Source: Chloroflexota bacterium
GTDB taxonomy: Bacteria; Chloroflexota; Anaerolineae; Anaerolineales; Villigracilaceae
Direction of reading: 5' to 3'
NCBI GenBank assembly: GCA_016191845.1
Contig: JACPVF010000012.1
Span: 186,001-250,000 of the forward strand
Length of the DNA stretch: 64,000 nucleotides
Made by a program: the position numbers and the translations under genes. Shown in pieces: positions 34,801 to 42,574 of this stretch (within the stretch, counting starts at the first letter, position 1; each line of letters opens with the position of its first letter). The notes beneath the pieces are model-generated. The model searched no databases and was not told where the DNA came from. It saw only the letters and a program-made list of their open reading frames with translations.

Positions 34801-36207
34801 TCATGCGGGCTGCGGGACAGTTTCTTTCTGCGCCAGTATCACCACATAACGCCTGCCGCCGCTTTCCATCAAATGCGCCGTGGCGGAATAGTCTTTGGCC
34901 AGGCCGCGGCTGTTGGTCAACTGCAGGCCATACCGTTCCAGACGGTTCTCCTGGAAGAGGCGCTTGCGGAACTCCGCCCGCTGATAGGGGTCCCAGATGC
35001 CCAGGTCCAGCAGGGAGCGGCGCATCACCTGGTTGCGCTCCATGCCGAGGTGCAGCAGGAAGGAACGGTTGACCTCGATGATCTGCTCCTGGTCGATGTC
35101 GAAGACCACGATCATGGGGATCTCTGTACCCGCCTCGGCTTCGTCCTGTGTGCGCCAGCGGTGCTCGGCGTTGTGCCGCTCGGTGATATCATCCAGGCGG
35201 ATGACCCGCCCAAAGGACCGATCGGTCTTCCAGCGGATGCTGGAGATCTTCACGTCGAAATAGACGGCCCCGTGATTCTTCAGGTTCAGGCTGATCTCGC
35301 TGCGAACGGTCGAGTCCAACCCTGCCAGCGACTGCAACTCGGGCCAGGGCGCCAGGGCCTGTTCGGCGTGTTGTCCAAATAACGTCTTGGGGTCCACACC
35401 CGTGTAATACTCGAAGACACGGTTGACGAAGACCACATAGTTCTGGTCGTTCAGCACGAAGACCACGTCGTCCATGCTTTCGAGCACCGACTCGCCTGCG
35501 ATGGGCAGGATGTCCAGCACGCCGAAGCGCAGCAGACCGATGGTATAGATGATGCCCGAAAGGATCACGCTCATCGGGGTCCAGTCCAGTTCGGGGATGG
35601 GGCTGGAGCCGCTCAAGTAGAGCAGGTTGCCCGCCCAGGTGACCAGCACGCCGCCGATCATCACCAAAGGCTGGAATTTGAACGTGGACCAACTCTTGAT
35701 AACCCGCCGCAGGAGTACCAGCGACCCGCTCAACAGCATGAGGTAGGAATAAGCGGCCATCACCCAGAAGAAGAAACCGTGCTGAAGGTGAAGTACGATA
35801 AAGGTCCCGTAGTTGGTCTGGCCTATCTGGGACCAGATCAACCCGTGGGCCTGGTTCGTCCACGCCAGAACGGTGGAGGCGATGGGGACGATCCACACGG
35901 CATGCAGCCACTTGCGGTCCACGGCCTTGGTTTGCTGGGTGTATTCGAGTGCGAAGATCAGGAAGAAGGGCGAGACGTACGGGATGCCGAAGTATTCCAT
36001 CCTCAGCCAGAAGTATTGCCACTCGAAGGTGGCCGAGGAAAGCTCGAGCGCGTAGGTTACGGTCCAGACCGTGACAGTGATCAACATCCCCAACAGGGGA
36101 ATGGCGCCCGCCATGCGGATGCGCCTCAAAACGAAAAATACGTTGATCAAGACGATCAGTCCTGCAACGCTCATCGGAATAACGTAAGGATTCGGTTGAA
36201 TTAACAA
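34801..36207 (-). CDS. membrane sensor with 7TM histidine-kinase-type input and two PAS domains, no kinase or output domain
   Basis: Start is TTG 36207, with GGAGG 5 nt upstream. The 468-residue protein has seven hydrophobic segments in residues about 8-230, the HisKA_7TM-type sensory region. A first PAS domain (about 240-340; VLESMDDVVFVLNDQNYVVF) and a second (about 350-455; IVVFDIDQEQIIEVNRSF) follow. No DHp, HATPase, GGDEF or EAL domain comes after, and the stop is followed directly by a terminator. It may signal through a separate partner. Confidence 0.85.
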   Translation of the reverse strand: MLIQPNPYVIPMSVAGLIVLINVFFVLRRIRMAGAIPLLGMLITVTVWTVTYALELSSATFEWQYFWLRMEYFGIPYVSPFFLIFALEYTQQTKAVDRKWLHAVWIVPIASTVLAWTNQAHGLIWSQIGQTNYGTFIVLHLQHGFFFWVMAAYSYLMLLSGSLVLLRRVIKSWSTFKFQPLVMIGGVLVTWAGNLLYLSGSSPIPELDWTPMSVILSGIIYTIGLLRFGVLDILPIAGESVLESMDDVVFVLNDQNYVVFVNRVFEYYTGVDPKTLFGQHAEQALAPWPELQSLAGLDSTVRSEISLNLKNHGAVYFDVKISSIRWKTDRSFGRVIRLDDITERHNAEHRWRTQDEAEAGTEIPMIVVFDIDQEQIIEVNRSFLLHLGMERNQVMRRSLLDLGIWDPYQRAEFRKRLFQENRLERYGLQLTNSRGLAKDYSATAHLMESGGRRYVVILAQKETVPQPA

Positions 36208-36375
36208 CTTGCCTCCAAGCCCGCCCGAAAAATGATGAAATATTATACATTTCTGTAAGTTTCGTTTGTTTTGAATTGCGGATAGTCAACTAACTAAATT
36301 GTAAGGTGAGGATATTGCAATCTTTGCCCGCAAAACATGGATAAAATAACATTATTATCTGTTTCGAGGAAAATA

Positions 36376-36642
36376 ATGGCCAAACTCATCCCCGCTGCTG
36401 AACGAATTCTGCGTGCCCGTGACCTGATCCAGCAGGCGCGCGACCTGCCCGTCCCCGCTGAACTGGGGCTTAATGATCTGCACTATATCGCCCAGGTCAA
36501 GGACTTGTTGCGGCAAGCCAAAGACCTGGTCAAGTTCATTTCCATGACGCCCACCGCCACTGCAGAGATGAAGGCTGAGGTCAAGGCCATCTACGAAGAG
36601 ATCGATCAGGCCGACCGCGAGATCCTGCACCCATCGCACTGA
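36376..36642 (+). CDS. small helical protein of unknown function
   Basis: The start is ATG 36376, with GAGGA upstream. The 88-residue product is predicted mostly helical, with two similar charged helices (LRARDLIQQARDLPVP and VKDLLRQAKDLVKFIS). No signal peptide, Cys or known motif. It is followed after 59 nt by the DUF4404-like gene in the same direction. Confidence 0.7.
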   Translation: MAKLIPAAERILRARDLIQQARDLPVPAELGLNDLHYIAQVKDLLRQAKDLVKFISMTPTATAEMKAEVKAIYEEIDQADREILHPSH

Positions 36643-36701
36643 CCGCCTGTTTGGATTACAATTAATTCAGGCAGTATAACTTCCAGATCGAGGAGGTTCC
36701 C

Positions 36702-36968
36702 ATGAAAGATCAATCGTTGCGTAATCTGCTGGAGCAATTACAGGGGGAGTTGAAACGGTCCGAGACGATGGATACCGAAGGCCGCGAGTTGTTGCGCGGC
36801 CTGGAGCGGGAGATCCATCAATTTCTCGAGCGAGCGGAAGGGGAGCAGGCCAGGCCTGCCTTCCTGCGCGAGTTGGAGGATTCGATCACGCACTTCGAGG
36901 TGACCCATCCCGCCCTCACGCGTGTCCTGTCAGAAATGTTGAACACGCTCAACAACGCGGGGATTTAG
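36702..36968 (+). CDS. DUF4404-like small protein
   Basis: The 88-residue protein has the family layout LRNLLEQLQGELKR, an acidic middle, and a C-terminal FEVTHPALTRVLSEMLNTL followed by GI. It is predicted to form a helical bundle and is cytoplasmic. Function unknown. GAGGAGG precedes the ATG. A terminator hairpin follows. Confidence 0.8.
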   Translation: MKDQSLRNLLEQLQGELKRSETMDTEGRELLRGLEREIHQFLERAEGEQARPAFLRELEDSITHFEVTHPALTRVLSEMLNTLNNAGI

Positions 36969-36983
36969 TCCGCCTATGAAAGA

Positions 36984-37015
36984 AAAAACGGCCTCCAGAT
37001 TCGGAGGCCGTTTTT
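36984..37015. terminator. bidirectional hairpin terminator
   Basis: Stem aaaacggcctcc / ggaggccgtttt with T-rich tail lies between the DUF4404-like gene and the convergent 73-residue gene. Confidence 0.85.
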
Positions 37016-37236
37016 CATTCGGGTTCGATCTTTTGGATGTTCTTCGGGTTGAAGACCGAGATCTGACGCAGGCCCAGGGCCGATTGCGCTTCCGCGTCCA
37101 GCTCCACCCAGTAAAAATTGCGGTGACGTGAATACGGATCGATCCTGACGATGGCGCCCGTATACCAGCCTTCGCGCGGACCAAACTTCTCGTCGAGGTG
37201 GATGCGTACCCGATCTCCGACCTGGAGTTGGGTCAT
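37015..37236 (-). CDS. 73-residue beta-rich protein of unknown function
   Basis: Start ATG 37236 overlaps the stop of the upstream small membrane protein (ATGA), so the two are translationally coupled. The product (MTQLQVGDRVRIHLDEKFG at the N-terminus) looks like a small SH3-like or KOW-like barrel: GDRVRI, GWYTGAIVRIDPY, FYWVELD. A longer in-frame open region upstream is not used. No enzyme motif. Confidence 0.7.
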   Translation of the reverse strand: MTQLQVGDRVRIHLDEKFGPREGWYTGAIVRIDPYSRHRNFYWVELDAEAQSALGLRQISVFNPKNIQKIEPE

Positions 37237-37415
37237 GCGCGACGGTTTCCCCACCAAAGCAGCCCCGCGCCGACGATCATGCTGATGACCCCATTGACCG
37301 CCCACTGCGGGTCCCCCGTCATGAAGCTGCCTGGCAGCAGGTTGACGCCTTGCAGGAACCAGACCGCGCCTGCCAGGAAGAGCAATCCACCGATAATTTT
37401 CAACGCTAGTTTCAT
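37233..37415 (-). CDS. 60-residue two-helix membrane protein
   Basis: The small protein has two hydrophobic segments, ALKIIGGLLFLAGAVWFL and NGVISMIVGAGLLWWG, joined by a short polar loop, and ends in NRRA. GGAG lies upstream. It is coupled to the next gene through a 4-nt overlap. Function unknown. Confidence 0.7.
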   Translation of the reverse strand: MKLALKIIGGLLFLAGAVWFLQGVNLLPGSFMTGDPQWAVNGVISMIVGAGLLWWGNRRA

Positions 37416-37463
37416 TTTCTCTCCATTCGTAATAGAGCGCGGACCTGGAGCCGCAATCCATCC

Positions 37464-38225
37464 TTACGGCTTTTTCGCCACCATGATCCAGTCCCACGGG
37501 TAAGGCTCACCCATCCAGTCTGGCACATCATCTTCCATTTCGGTCTTCCAGTCGTATTCCATCTTCAACACGTCGAGCACTTCGAGGCCCATCTCGTCGC
37601 GCGCCAGCACCATCAGCTCCTCGCGCAGATAATGCTTGGTGGGGTGGGTGCCACGGATGAGGACCCCCTGTGCCACCTGCTGTGGCTGGGTGATATAACT
37701 GGCGTCCACCATGGCCTCGGCTTCCTTGGGGGAGTTTCCCATCCTGCGCCACCATTCCGTCTCGCGGAAGTAACTGTACAGCAGCGACTCGACCGACGGC
37801 ACGTTCAGGACCAGGTGCCCGCCCGATTTGATACGCGAGGCCATGCCGCGCAGGAAGTTCATGCGCAATTCGGGGTCGGGCATCAGCACGGCGTTGAGCG
37901 ACACGGCCAGGTCCACCATCGGCAGATGGTCCACAGGCTGGGAAAGATCCGCCTGGGCGATGTGGACGTTCTTCAACCCCTCACAGCGTTTGTGCGCCGC
38001 TTCGAGCAGTTTATCGGAGAAGTCGTAGCCGTACACGGTGCGGAACTTTTCCGAGAGGTAGGGCAGCATCTTGCCAGGTCCGCAGCCGAAGTCGGCCACA
38101 TCTTTGTCGGGTGCAGCGAAACGCTTCACCTGCTGCCCGACCGTTTTCGAGCGACCATAGGTGAAGGCGTCGATGACGTGATCGTCGTATTCGTGTGCAA
38201 ATTCGTTCCAGTAATTGACGTCCAT
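37464..38225 (-). CDS. class I SAM-dependent methyltransferase
   Basis: The 253-residue protein has motif I VADFGCGPGKMLPYL near 43-57, motif II YGYDFS near 65, and motif IV VDLAVSLNAVLMPDPE, followed by SGGHLVLNVPS. Residues WNEFAHEYDDHV at the start suit small-molecule methyltransferases of the UbiE/Methyltransf_11 type. Substrate unknown. A 30-nt hairpin (38252-38280) lies upstream in its leader. Confidence 0.88.
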   Translation of the reverse strand: MDVNYWNEFAHEYDDHVIDAFTYGRSKTVGQQVKRFAAPDKDVADFGCGPGKMLPYLSEKFRTVYGYDFSDKLLEAAHKRCEGLKNVHIAQADLSQPVDHLPMVDLAVSLNAVLMPDPELRMNFLRGMASRIKSGGHLVLNVPSVESLLYSYFRETEWWRRMGNSPKEAEAMVDASYITQPQQVAQGVLIRGTHPTKHYLREELMVLARDEMGLEVLDVLKMEYDWKTEMEDDVPDWMGEPYPWDWIMVAKKP

Positions 38226-38251
38226 TGCCCTTGTGATTTTCCTTTGCAGAA

Positions 38252-38280
38252 GACCCTAAAGGCGTCAACCCTTTAGGGTC
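38252..38280 (-). other. hairpin in leader of methyltransferase gene
   Basis: Inverted repeat gaccctaaagg / cctttagggtc lies 27 nt before the ATG at 38225 and is not followed by a U-run on the minus strand. It may be the end of the preceding transcription unit or an mRNA-stability hairpin. Confidence 0.45.
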
Positions 38281-38329
38281 CGTGATGTTTTTTCTATCTT
38301 ACATCTGGATGCAGGAAACGACAAGGATT

Positions 38330-39094
38330 TTACAACTTGACCGCCCGCGTAGCCATGTAGGTGGGGATATGTTGACTGAGGACGATGCTTGTGTGGCGGT
38401 CCTCGTACAGGCCGACGATGGCCAGTCCCGCCTCGGTTTGACCTGCGAGCTGGTCGGTGAGCGAGTGGCCGAACTCGGCGGGGCGGTCTTCCGCCCGGAG
38501 TCCCTCCTCGCCATAGACTTCGATGTCCGAATAGGGAATCTTGTGTTTTACGACGAAGTTACCTTTGTCCAATTCTTCGTAATCGAAGATATACATGACG
38601 GGCTGCATGAAGCCCGCCAGCAGTGTCCCGCCGCGGCGGAGTACGCGCGCGGCCTCCCTCCACACGGGGCGGATCTCGTGGATGAACAGGTTGGAAACGG
38701 GATGGAAGACCAGGTCGAAGGATTCGTCGGCAAAGGCGGAGAGGTCGCGCATGTCGCCTTCCACGGTGCGGATCATCAATCCTTCGCGCTCGGCCACCTC
38801 ACGATCCCGCGCCAGTTGGGCGGGGGAGTTGTCGAAGATCGTCACCTCGGCGCCCGCCGCCGCGAAGATCGGTCCCTGCTGGCCGCCGCCACAGGCCAGA
38901 CCCAGGATGCGCACCCCTTGCATGGGCGGAAACCACTCATGCGGCACGGGGATATTTTCCGTCAGCAGCACGGACCAGTCACCTGCGCGGGCGCGCGCGA
39001 TGGTCTCGGAGCTGACGGGCACGGTCCACGGGTTTTTCCCTGATTGCACCTGGCGATCCCAGGCGTCGCGGTTGAAAGCTCGGATGTCGGTCAT
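38330..39094 (-). CDS. class I SAM-dependent methyltransferase
   Basis: The start is ATG 39094, with AGAGGAG upstream. The 254-residue protein has motif I ILGLACGGGQQGPIFAA near 62-78, EVTIFDNSP (motif II), FDLVFHPVSNLF (motif IV) and RRGGTLLAGFMQP. It is a distant relative of the methyltransferase at 37464, but not a recent duplicate. Substrate unknown. Confidence 0.88.
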   Translation of the reverse strand: MTDIRAFNRDAWDRQVQSGKNPWTVPVSSETIARARAGDWSVLLTENIPVPHEWFPPMQGVRILGLACGGGQQGPIFAAAGAEVTIFDNSPAQLARDREVAEREGLMIRTVEGDMRDLSAFADESFDLVFHPVSNLFIHEIRPVWREAARVLRRGGTLLAGFMQPVMYIFDYEELDKGNFVVKHKIPYSDIEVYGEEGLRAEDRPAEFGHSLTDQLAGQTEAGLAIVGLYEDRHTSIVLSQHIPTYMATRAVKL

Positions 39095-39104
39095 GGGCTC
39101 CTCT

Positions 39105-39136
39105 GAAAAAATCAGCCGCATCGTTGCGTGCGGCTG
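39105..39136 (-). terminator. hairpin terminator after DinB-like gene
   Basis: Arms cagccgca / tgcggctg with an 8-nt loop are followed on the minus strand by ATTTTTT. It ends the DinB-like gene just before the methyltransferase at 39094. Confidence 0.8.
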
Positions 39137-39148
39137 TGTTGGCTTCGA

Positions 39149-39616
39149 TTATTGGCTGTTGAGAATGAGCTTGTGCACATCCTCGGCGTGTTCCTCTTCA
39201 TGCTCGCCGAAGATCTCGAGGACGATCTGTTCCAGCGTGCCCTTGTCGCCCCAGGGCAGGGTGGCTACCTGCGTCACCATCTCCTCGGGCATTTGGCGGA
39301 TCAGGTCCAGCAGCACGCGGCGGGTCTCGATGTACTCGCGATAGATTTGGTCGTAACTCAGCCCTTCGCGCGTGGCCACTGTCTCGGCGTTGTAAACGTC
39401 GAGTCCGCGCGCGGCGGGAGTGGCAGGCTCGCGCCCCGCCATCAGATCACGGATGAAGCCGATCGTGGCATCGTCCCAGCCCGAGAGGTGCGCCAGGATC
39501 TCACGCACCGTCCACAGCGGGTAGATCTTGCGATTCTTATCGATCTCTTCGAGATGCGCAATCATCATGGCGCGCGATGTTTCGAGGCGTTCGATCAGGG
39601 TTTGTCGTTTGTCCAT
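39149..39616 (-). CDS. DinB/ClbS-type four-helix protein
   Basis: The 155-residue protein has the four-helix DinB layout: a first helix with ERLETSRAMMIAHLEEI, then WTVREILAHLSGWDDATIGF with His near 43, and the late GEHEEEHAEDV with metal-type His residues. Members act as metal-dependent thiol transferases or in DNA protection (ClbS); the specific reaction is not clear. GAGGG precedes the ATG. Confidence 0.8.
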   Translation of the reverse strand: MDKRQTLIERLETSRAMMIAHLEEIDKNRKIYPLWTVREILAHLSGWDDATIGFIRDLMAGREPATPAARGLDVYNAETVATREGLSYDQIYREYIETRRVLLDLIRQMPEEMVTQVATLPWGDKGTLEQIVLEIFGEHEEEHAEDVHKLILNSQ

Positions 39617-39725
39617 GCTTTCCCTCGCGATAATGTTTTAATGTTGAATGTGCTTTCTGGATGCTATTTTACATTTGGATGCATACCCCGTAAACACCAA
39701 TTATGGAATTGCAATTCGCAAATGC

Positions 39726-39756
39726 GTTGGGCCGACGGCGTAATCGTCGGCCCAAC
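39726..39756. repeat. palindrome downstream of MFS gene
   Basis: A 12-bp-arm inverted repeat (gttgggccgacg and complement, 7-nt loop) lies 20 nt after the MFS stop. It probably acts as a terminator or stabiliser, though no U-run follows. Confidence 0.55.
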
Positions 39757-39776
39757 AAAAGTGAGGAGAATATTTT

Positions 39777-41030
39777 TTAGTCTGCCGCGGCTGAGGGTTG
39801 AGGCAGGGTTTCAGGGGCGGGGGAGTGATGCAGCTTGTGCAGGAGCAGGTACCCGAGGGTGGATACTGTTCCGATCACACCGCAGGCCATCCACAACAGG
39901 TTGGGGTTGAAGTTATCGAGTACCAGACCTGCAAGCAAGGGACCGACCGCGAAGGCCAGGCCCCAGGTCAGCCCGGAGACGGCCATGTAACGCCCGCGCA
40001 TTTCTTCGGGGGCGAAACTGGCCACCAGGGTCTGACCGAAGGGCGAGACGACCATCTCTCCGACCGTGATGATGACCATCGCCAGGATGAACATCGCCAT
40101 ACCTGAGACGAAGCCGTACATGACAAAGCCGATGGCGTAGAGTGCCGTGCCGAAGGCCATCATGATCATGGGTTTCTGCTTTTCGAGGCGGCGCGTGATC
40201 CAGAATTGCATCACCACCACCATGGCGGCGTTCAGGCTGAGCAGCCAGCCATAGAATGCCTCGGTCATGCCGTGGTTATCACGCAGGTATACGCCCAGCG
40301 TGGTGTTCATGTTGATGTAGACCACCACCTGCAGGAAGGTCACGAACAGGAAGGCCAGGAAGACCGTGTCGCGGAAGACCTTTCCGTAGCCTGCAAAGGT
40401 TTGCAGGAGGGTCTCATGCTCGGCGTCGGGGTGCGGTGCAGGCTTGGTCTCGGGCATGTATAGGTAGACGATGAAGGCCGAGATGACGCTGATGACTGCA
40501 TCCGTGATGAAGAGCGCCAGATACGAGCGCGTGGCCAGGAAACCGCCAATGGCGGGACCGATCACCACGGCCAGGTTGAAGATCACACGGATCATGCCAT
40601 AGCCTTGCGGACGTTTCTCGGCGGGCAGCACATCCGCCACGATGGCCTCGTGCGCAGGTCCGCCGATGGAGCCGAGGATGCCGACGAAGACCGAGATGGC
40701 CATGAAGAGCTGCAGGTTGTTCACCAGGCCCATGACCAACGCGCTGAGCGAGGACATCACGAGGCTGAAGATTAACATGGACTTGCGACCCATGCGGTCG
40801 GTCAGTGCGCCTCCGATGGCGCTGCCGACGAAGCCCGAGATCGAGAACAACGCGAACAGTCCGCCCACCTGGGCCATGTTGATGCCGAACTTCTGCGTCA
40901 GGTACAGGGCATAGAATGGGAAGAGTAGCGAACCTCCCAGCCGGTCGATGAAGACGATCACAGAGTAGATCCAGAAGGCGCGCGGGAACTCGTTATAGGT
41001 GGCTTTCAACTTGCTCAAAAGGGTTTGCAT
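39777..41030 (-). CDS. major facilitator superfamily transporter (drug-efflux type)
   Basis: The 417-residue protein has 12 hydrophobic segments. The MFS A-motif between TM2 and TM3 is GGALTDRMGRKS near 72-83. TM1 contains an acidic-basic FIDRLGG. It is the last gene of a probable three-gene unit with the ArsR-type regulator and the 76-residue protein, which suggests regulated export of a toxic compound. GGAG precedes the ATG. Confidence 0.9.
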   Translation of the reverse strand: MQTLLSKLKATYNEFPRAFWIYSVIVFIDRLGGSLLFPFYALYLTQKFGINMAQVGGLFALFSISGFVGSAIGGALTDRMGRKSMLIFSLVMSSLSALVMGLVNNLQLFMAISVFVGILGSIGGPAHEAIVADVLPAEKRPQGYGMIRVIFNLAVVIGPAIGGFLATRSYLALFITDAVISVISAFIVYLYMPETKPAPHPDAEHETLLQTFAGYGKVFRDTVFLAFLFVTFLQVVVYINMNTTLGVYLRDNHGMTEAFYGWLLSLNAAMVVVMQFWITRRLEKQKPMIMMAFGTALYAIGFVMYGFVSGMAMFILAMVIITVGEMVVSPFGQTLVASFAPEEMRGRYMAVSGLTWGLAFAVGPLLAGLVLDNFNPNLLWMACGVIGTVSTLGYLLLHKLHHSPAPETLPQPSAAAD

Positions 41031-41084
41031 TCTTCTCCAGTAAAGAGCGAACGGGAGTGCGGACCGAAGTCTGCACTTTTTTAG

Positions 41085-41315
41085 CTAATGGGCAAAACTT
41101 CCGCGCGCCGGCTGACTGCACGCTGTGGCGGGGATCTCATAGCGGCGGCGCAGTTGTTTGCCTGTATGGATCATCCAGTTGGCGAGATCGAACATGGCAT
41201 GGGCGAACAGGCCGGGGCGGTAGGGACGGAACTCGTCCGCATGGGCCTGCTCTGTCTCGTTAAGGATCTCTTTGCGATGTAATTCGACAAGATATTCGAA
41301 ATTTGACTGATACAT
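41085..41315 (-). CDS. 76-residue protein of unknown function
   Basis: The small protein starts with a strong AAAGGAG site. Residues about 6-65 are helical and carry conserved-looking YLVELHRKEILNETEQ and FDLANWMIHTGKQLRRRYE. No Cys pair or membrane helix. It lies 21 nt after the ArsR-type gene and 54 nt before the MFS gene, so it is likely part of that operon. Confidence 0.7.
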   Translation of the reverse strand: MYQSNFEYLVELHRKEILNETEQAHADEFRPYRPGLFAHAMFDLANWMIHTGKQLRRRYEIPATACSQPARGSFAH

Positions 41316-41336
41316 ATTAAACTCCTTTGGTCACAC

Positions 41337-42440
41337 TCACGAACGGCCTAGAAAAAAGGCGGACACCGCCTTCAAAGTTTTCTCGATGCGGTCGTGATTC
41401 AGGCTGTAAGCTTTTGCGCCGTTGACTCTCCTTTCCTGTAGATATCCAGCCGCGGTCAACTGGATGAGATAACGGGAGACGCTCGGTTGACTCAGCCCCG
41501 TGGCGTCGATGATCTCGGGGGCGCGCATCTCGCCACGTTCTGCGATCATTTGCAGGATGTGGAGACGGGTATCGTCAGCCAGGGCCGAGAGCCGTGCGAC
41601 GATCTCGGCGCGGTCCAGGGCGGGGATGCGTTCTTCCGTGCCTTCAGGTTGGCGCGCGCCAAAGTAGACCAGCAGCAGCCCATCGCTGTGTACCCGTTGC
41701 AGGTACGGCCCAATGTGTGCGTTCGGGATGAACACTGCCTTCTCTGACTTTTCGAATACCTGGCTCCAATGCGTCTCTTCCAACTCCTGGCCTGTGATGA
41801 AGCGCGCCATCTCGAGGCGCGACATTCCGCTCATGTCGGCTTTCTGGAAGGCTCTGACCGAATCCTCCAGCATCGGCTGGACCCGTTTCCACTCCGCTTC
41901 GAGATGGTTTTTCCACGCCCAGCGCATGTGACTGACCAGCAGTTGCTTCATCGCAGCGGGATCGAGCACATAATCGTAGGCACGGGTCTCAACTTCCACA
42001 TCGACGTGGTCTTCGCCAAAGCGGCTTTTTAGAAATTCGATGTAATTTCCTGCCGAAGACAGGATCTCGTCCCAGTTCACAGGCTGAAGAGGGGCAGGCT
42101 TCGGTTCGATGAGGCAGATCCCAACGTAGGCCTTCAAGAGTCGCTCCCGCAGCGCGGATGCAGGCTGACCATCCAGCCAGTCGATATAAGCAGGGAAGGA
42201 CTCGTGCTGCTTTTCGGGGACAACCGCATAATGCAGGCCGATCATCACCAGTTTGTGTCGGAAGATTTCCTCGCTCGAAAGGCTGTCGCGGAAGCGGCGA
42301 ACCCATTCGTGGATGCCAGGGTCCTGGTCATTCTTGGCGGCCAGCATCAGGCTGATGAATCCATTCGAGGCGGGTTCCAGCGAAACGCTGACTTCTGCTG
42401 GCTGAATGCTTTTTTCGAGTTTGAGGGCGAAGGGGGCCAT
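41337..42440 (-). CDS. ArsR-family regulator with N-terminal sensor-like region
   Basis: The 367-residue protein has a large N-terminal region of unknown fold, possibly DUF5937-like, and a C-terminal ArsR-type winged helix (about 275-350: LADDTRLHILQMIAERGEM, ATGLSQPSVSRYLIQL, NGAKAYSL). No metal-binding Cys pair is seen. A palindrome 23-38 nt upstream suits autoregulation. It is the first gene of the unit with the 76-residue protein and the MFS transporter. GGAG precedes the ATG. Confidence 0.88.
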   Translation of the reverse strand: MAPFALKLEKSIQPAEVSVSLEPASNGFISLMLAAKNDQDPGIHEWVRRFRDSLSSEEIFRHKLVMIGLHYAVVPEKQHESFPAYIDWLDGQPASALRERLLKAYVGICLIEPKPAPLQPVNWDEILSSAGNYIEFLKSRFGEDHVDVEVETRAYDYVLDPAAMKQLLVSHMRWAWKNHLEAEWKRVQPMLEDSVRAFQKADMSGMSRLEMARFITGQELEETHWSQVFEKSEKAVFIPNAHIGPYLQRVHSDGLLLVYFGARQPEGTEERIPALDRAEIVARLSALADDTRLHILQMIAERGEMRAPEIIDATGLSQPSVSRYLIQLTAAGYLQERRVNGAKAYSLNHDRIEKTLKAVSAFFLGRS

Positions 42441-42462
42441 GAAATACTCCAGAAATTGAATT

Positions 42463-42478
42463 ATTCAATAAATTGAAT
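42463..42478 (-). promoter_or_regulatory. putative ArsR-type operator
   Basis: A perfect inverted repeat attcaat-aa-attgaat lies directly upstream of the ArsR-type gene, with an overlapping second copy attgaattattcaa. Spacing and sequence resemble ArsR/SmtB operators. Confidence 0.6.
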
Positions 42479-42533
42479 AATATGAATATTTTAACTATTC
42501 TTGCATTTTTGTCAAGGATTTTGGAAAAAGAAA

Positions 42534-42557
42534 AGCCCGCTGGAAGTCCAGCGGGCT
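42534..42557 (-). terminator. hairpin terminator after LysM gene
   Basis: Stem agcccgctgg / ccagcgggct with a 4-nt loop is followed on the minus strand by TTTTCTTTTT. Confidence 0.85.
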
Positions 42558-42574
42558 GAGAAGGCGTTGATCGT

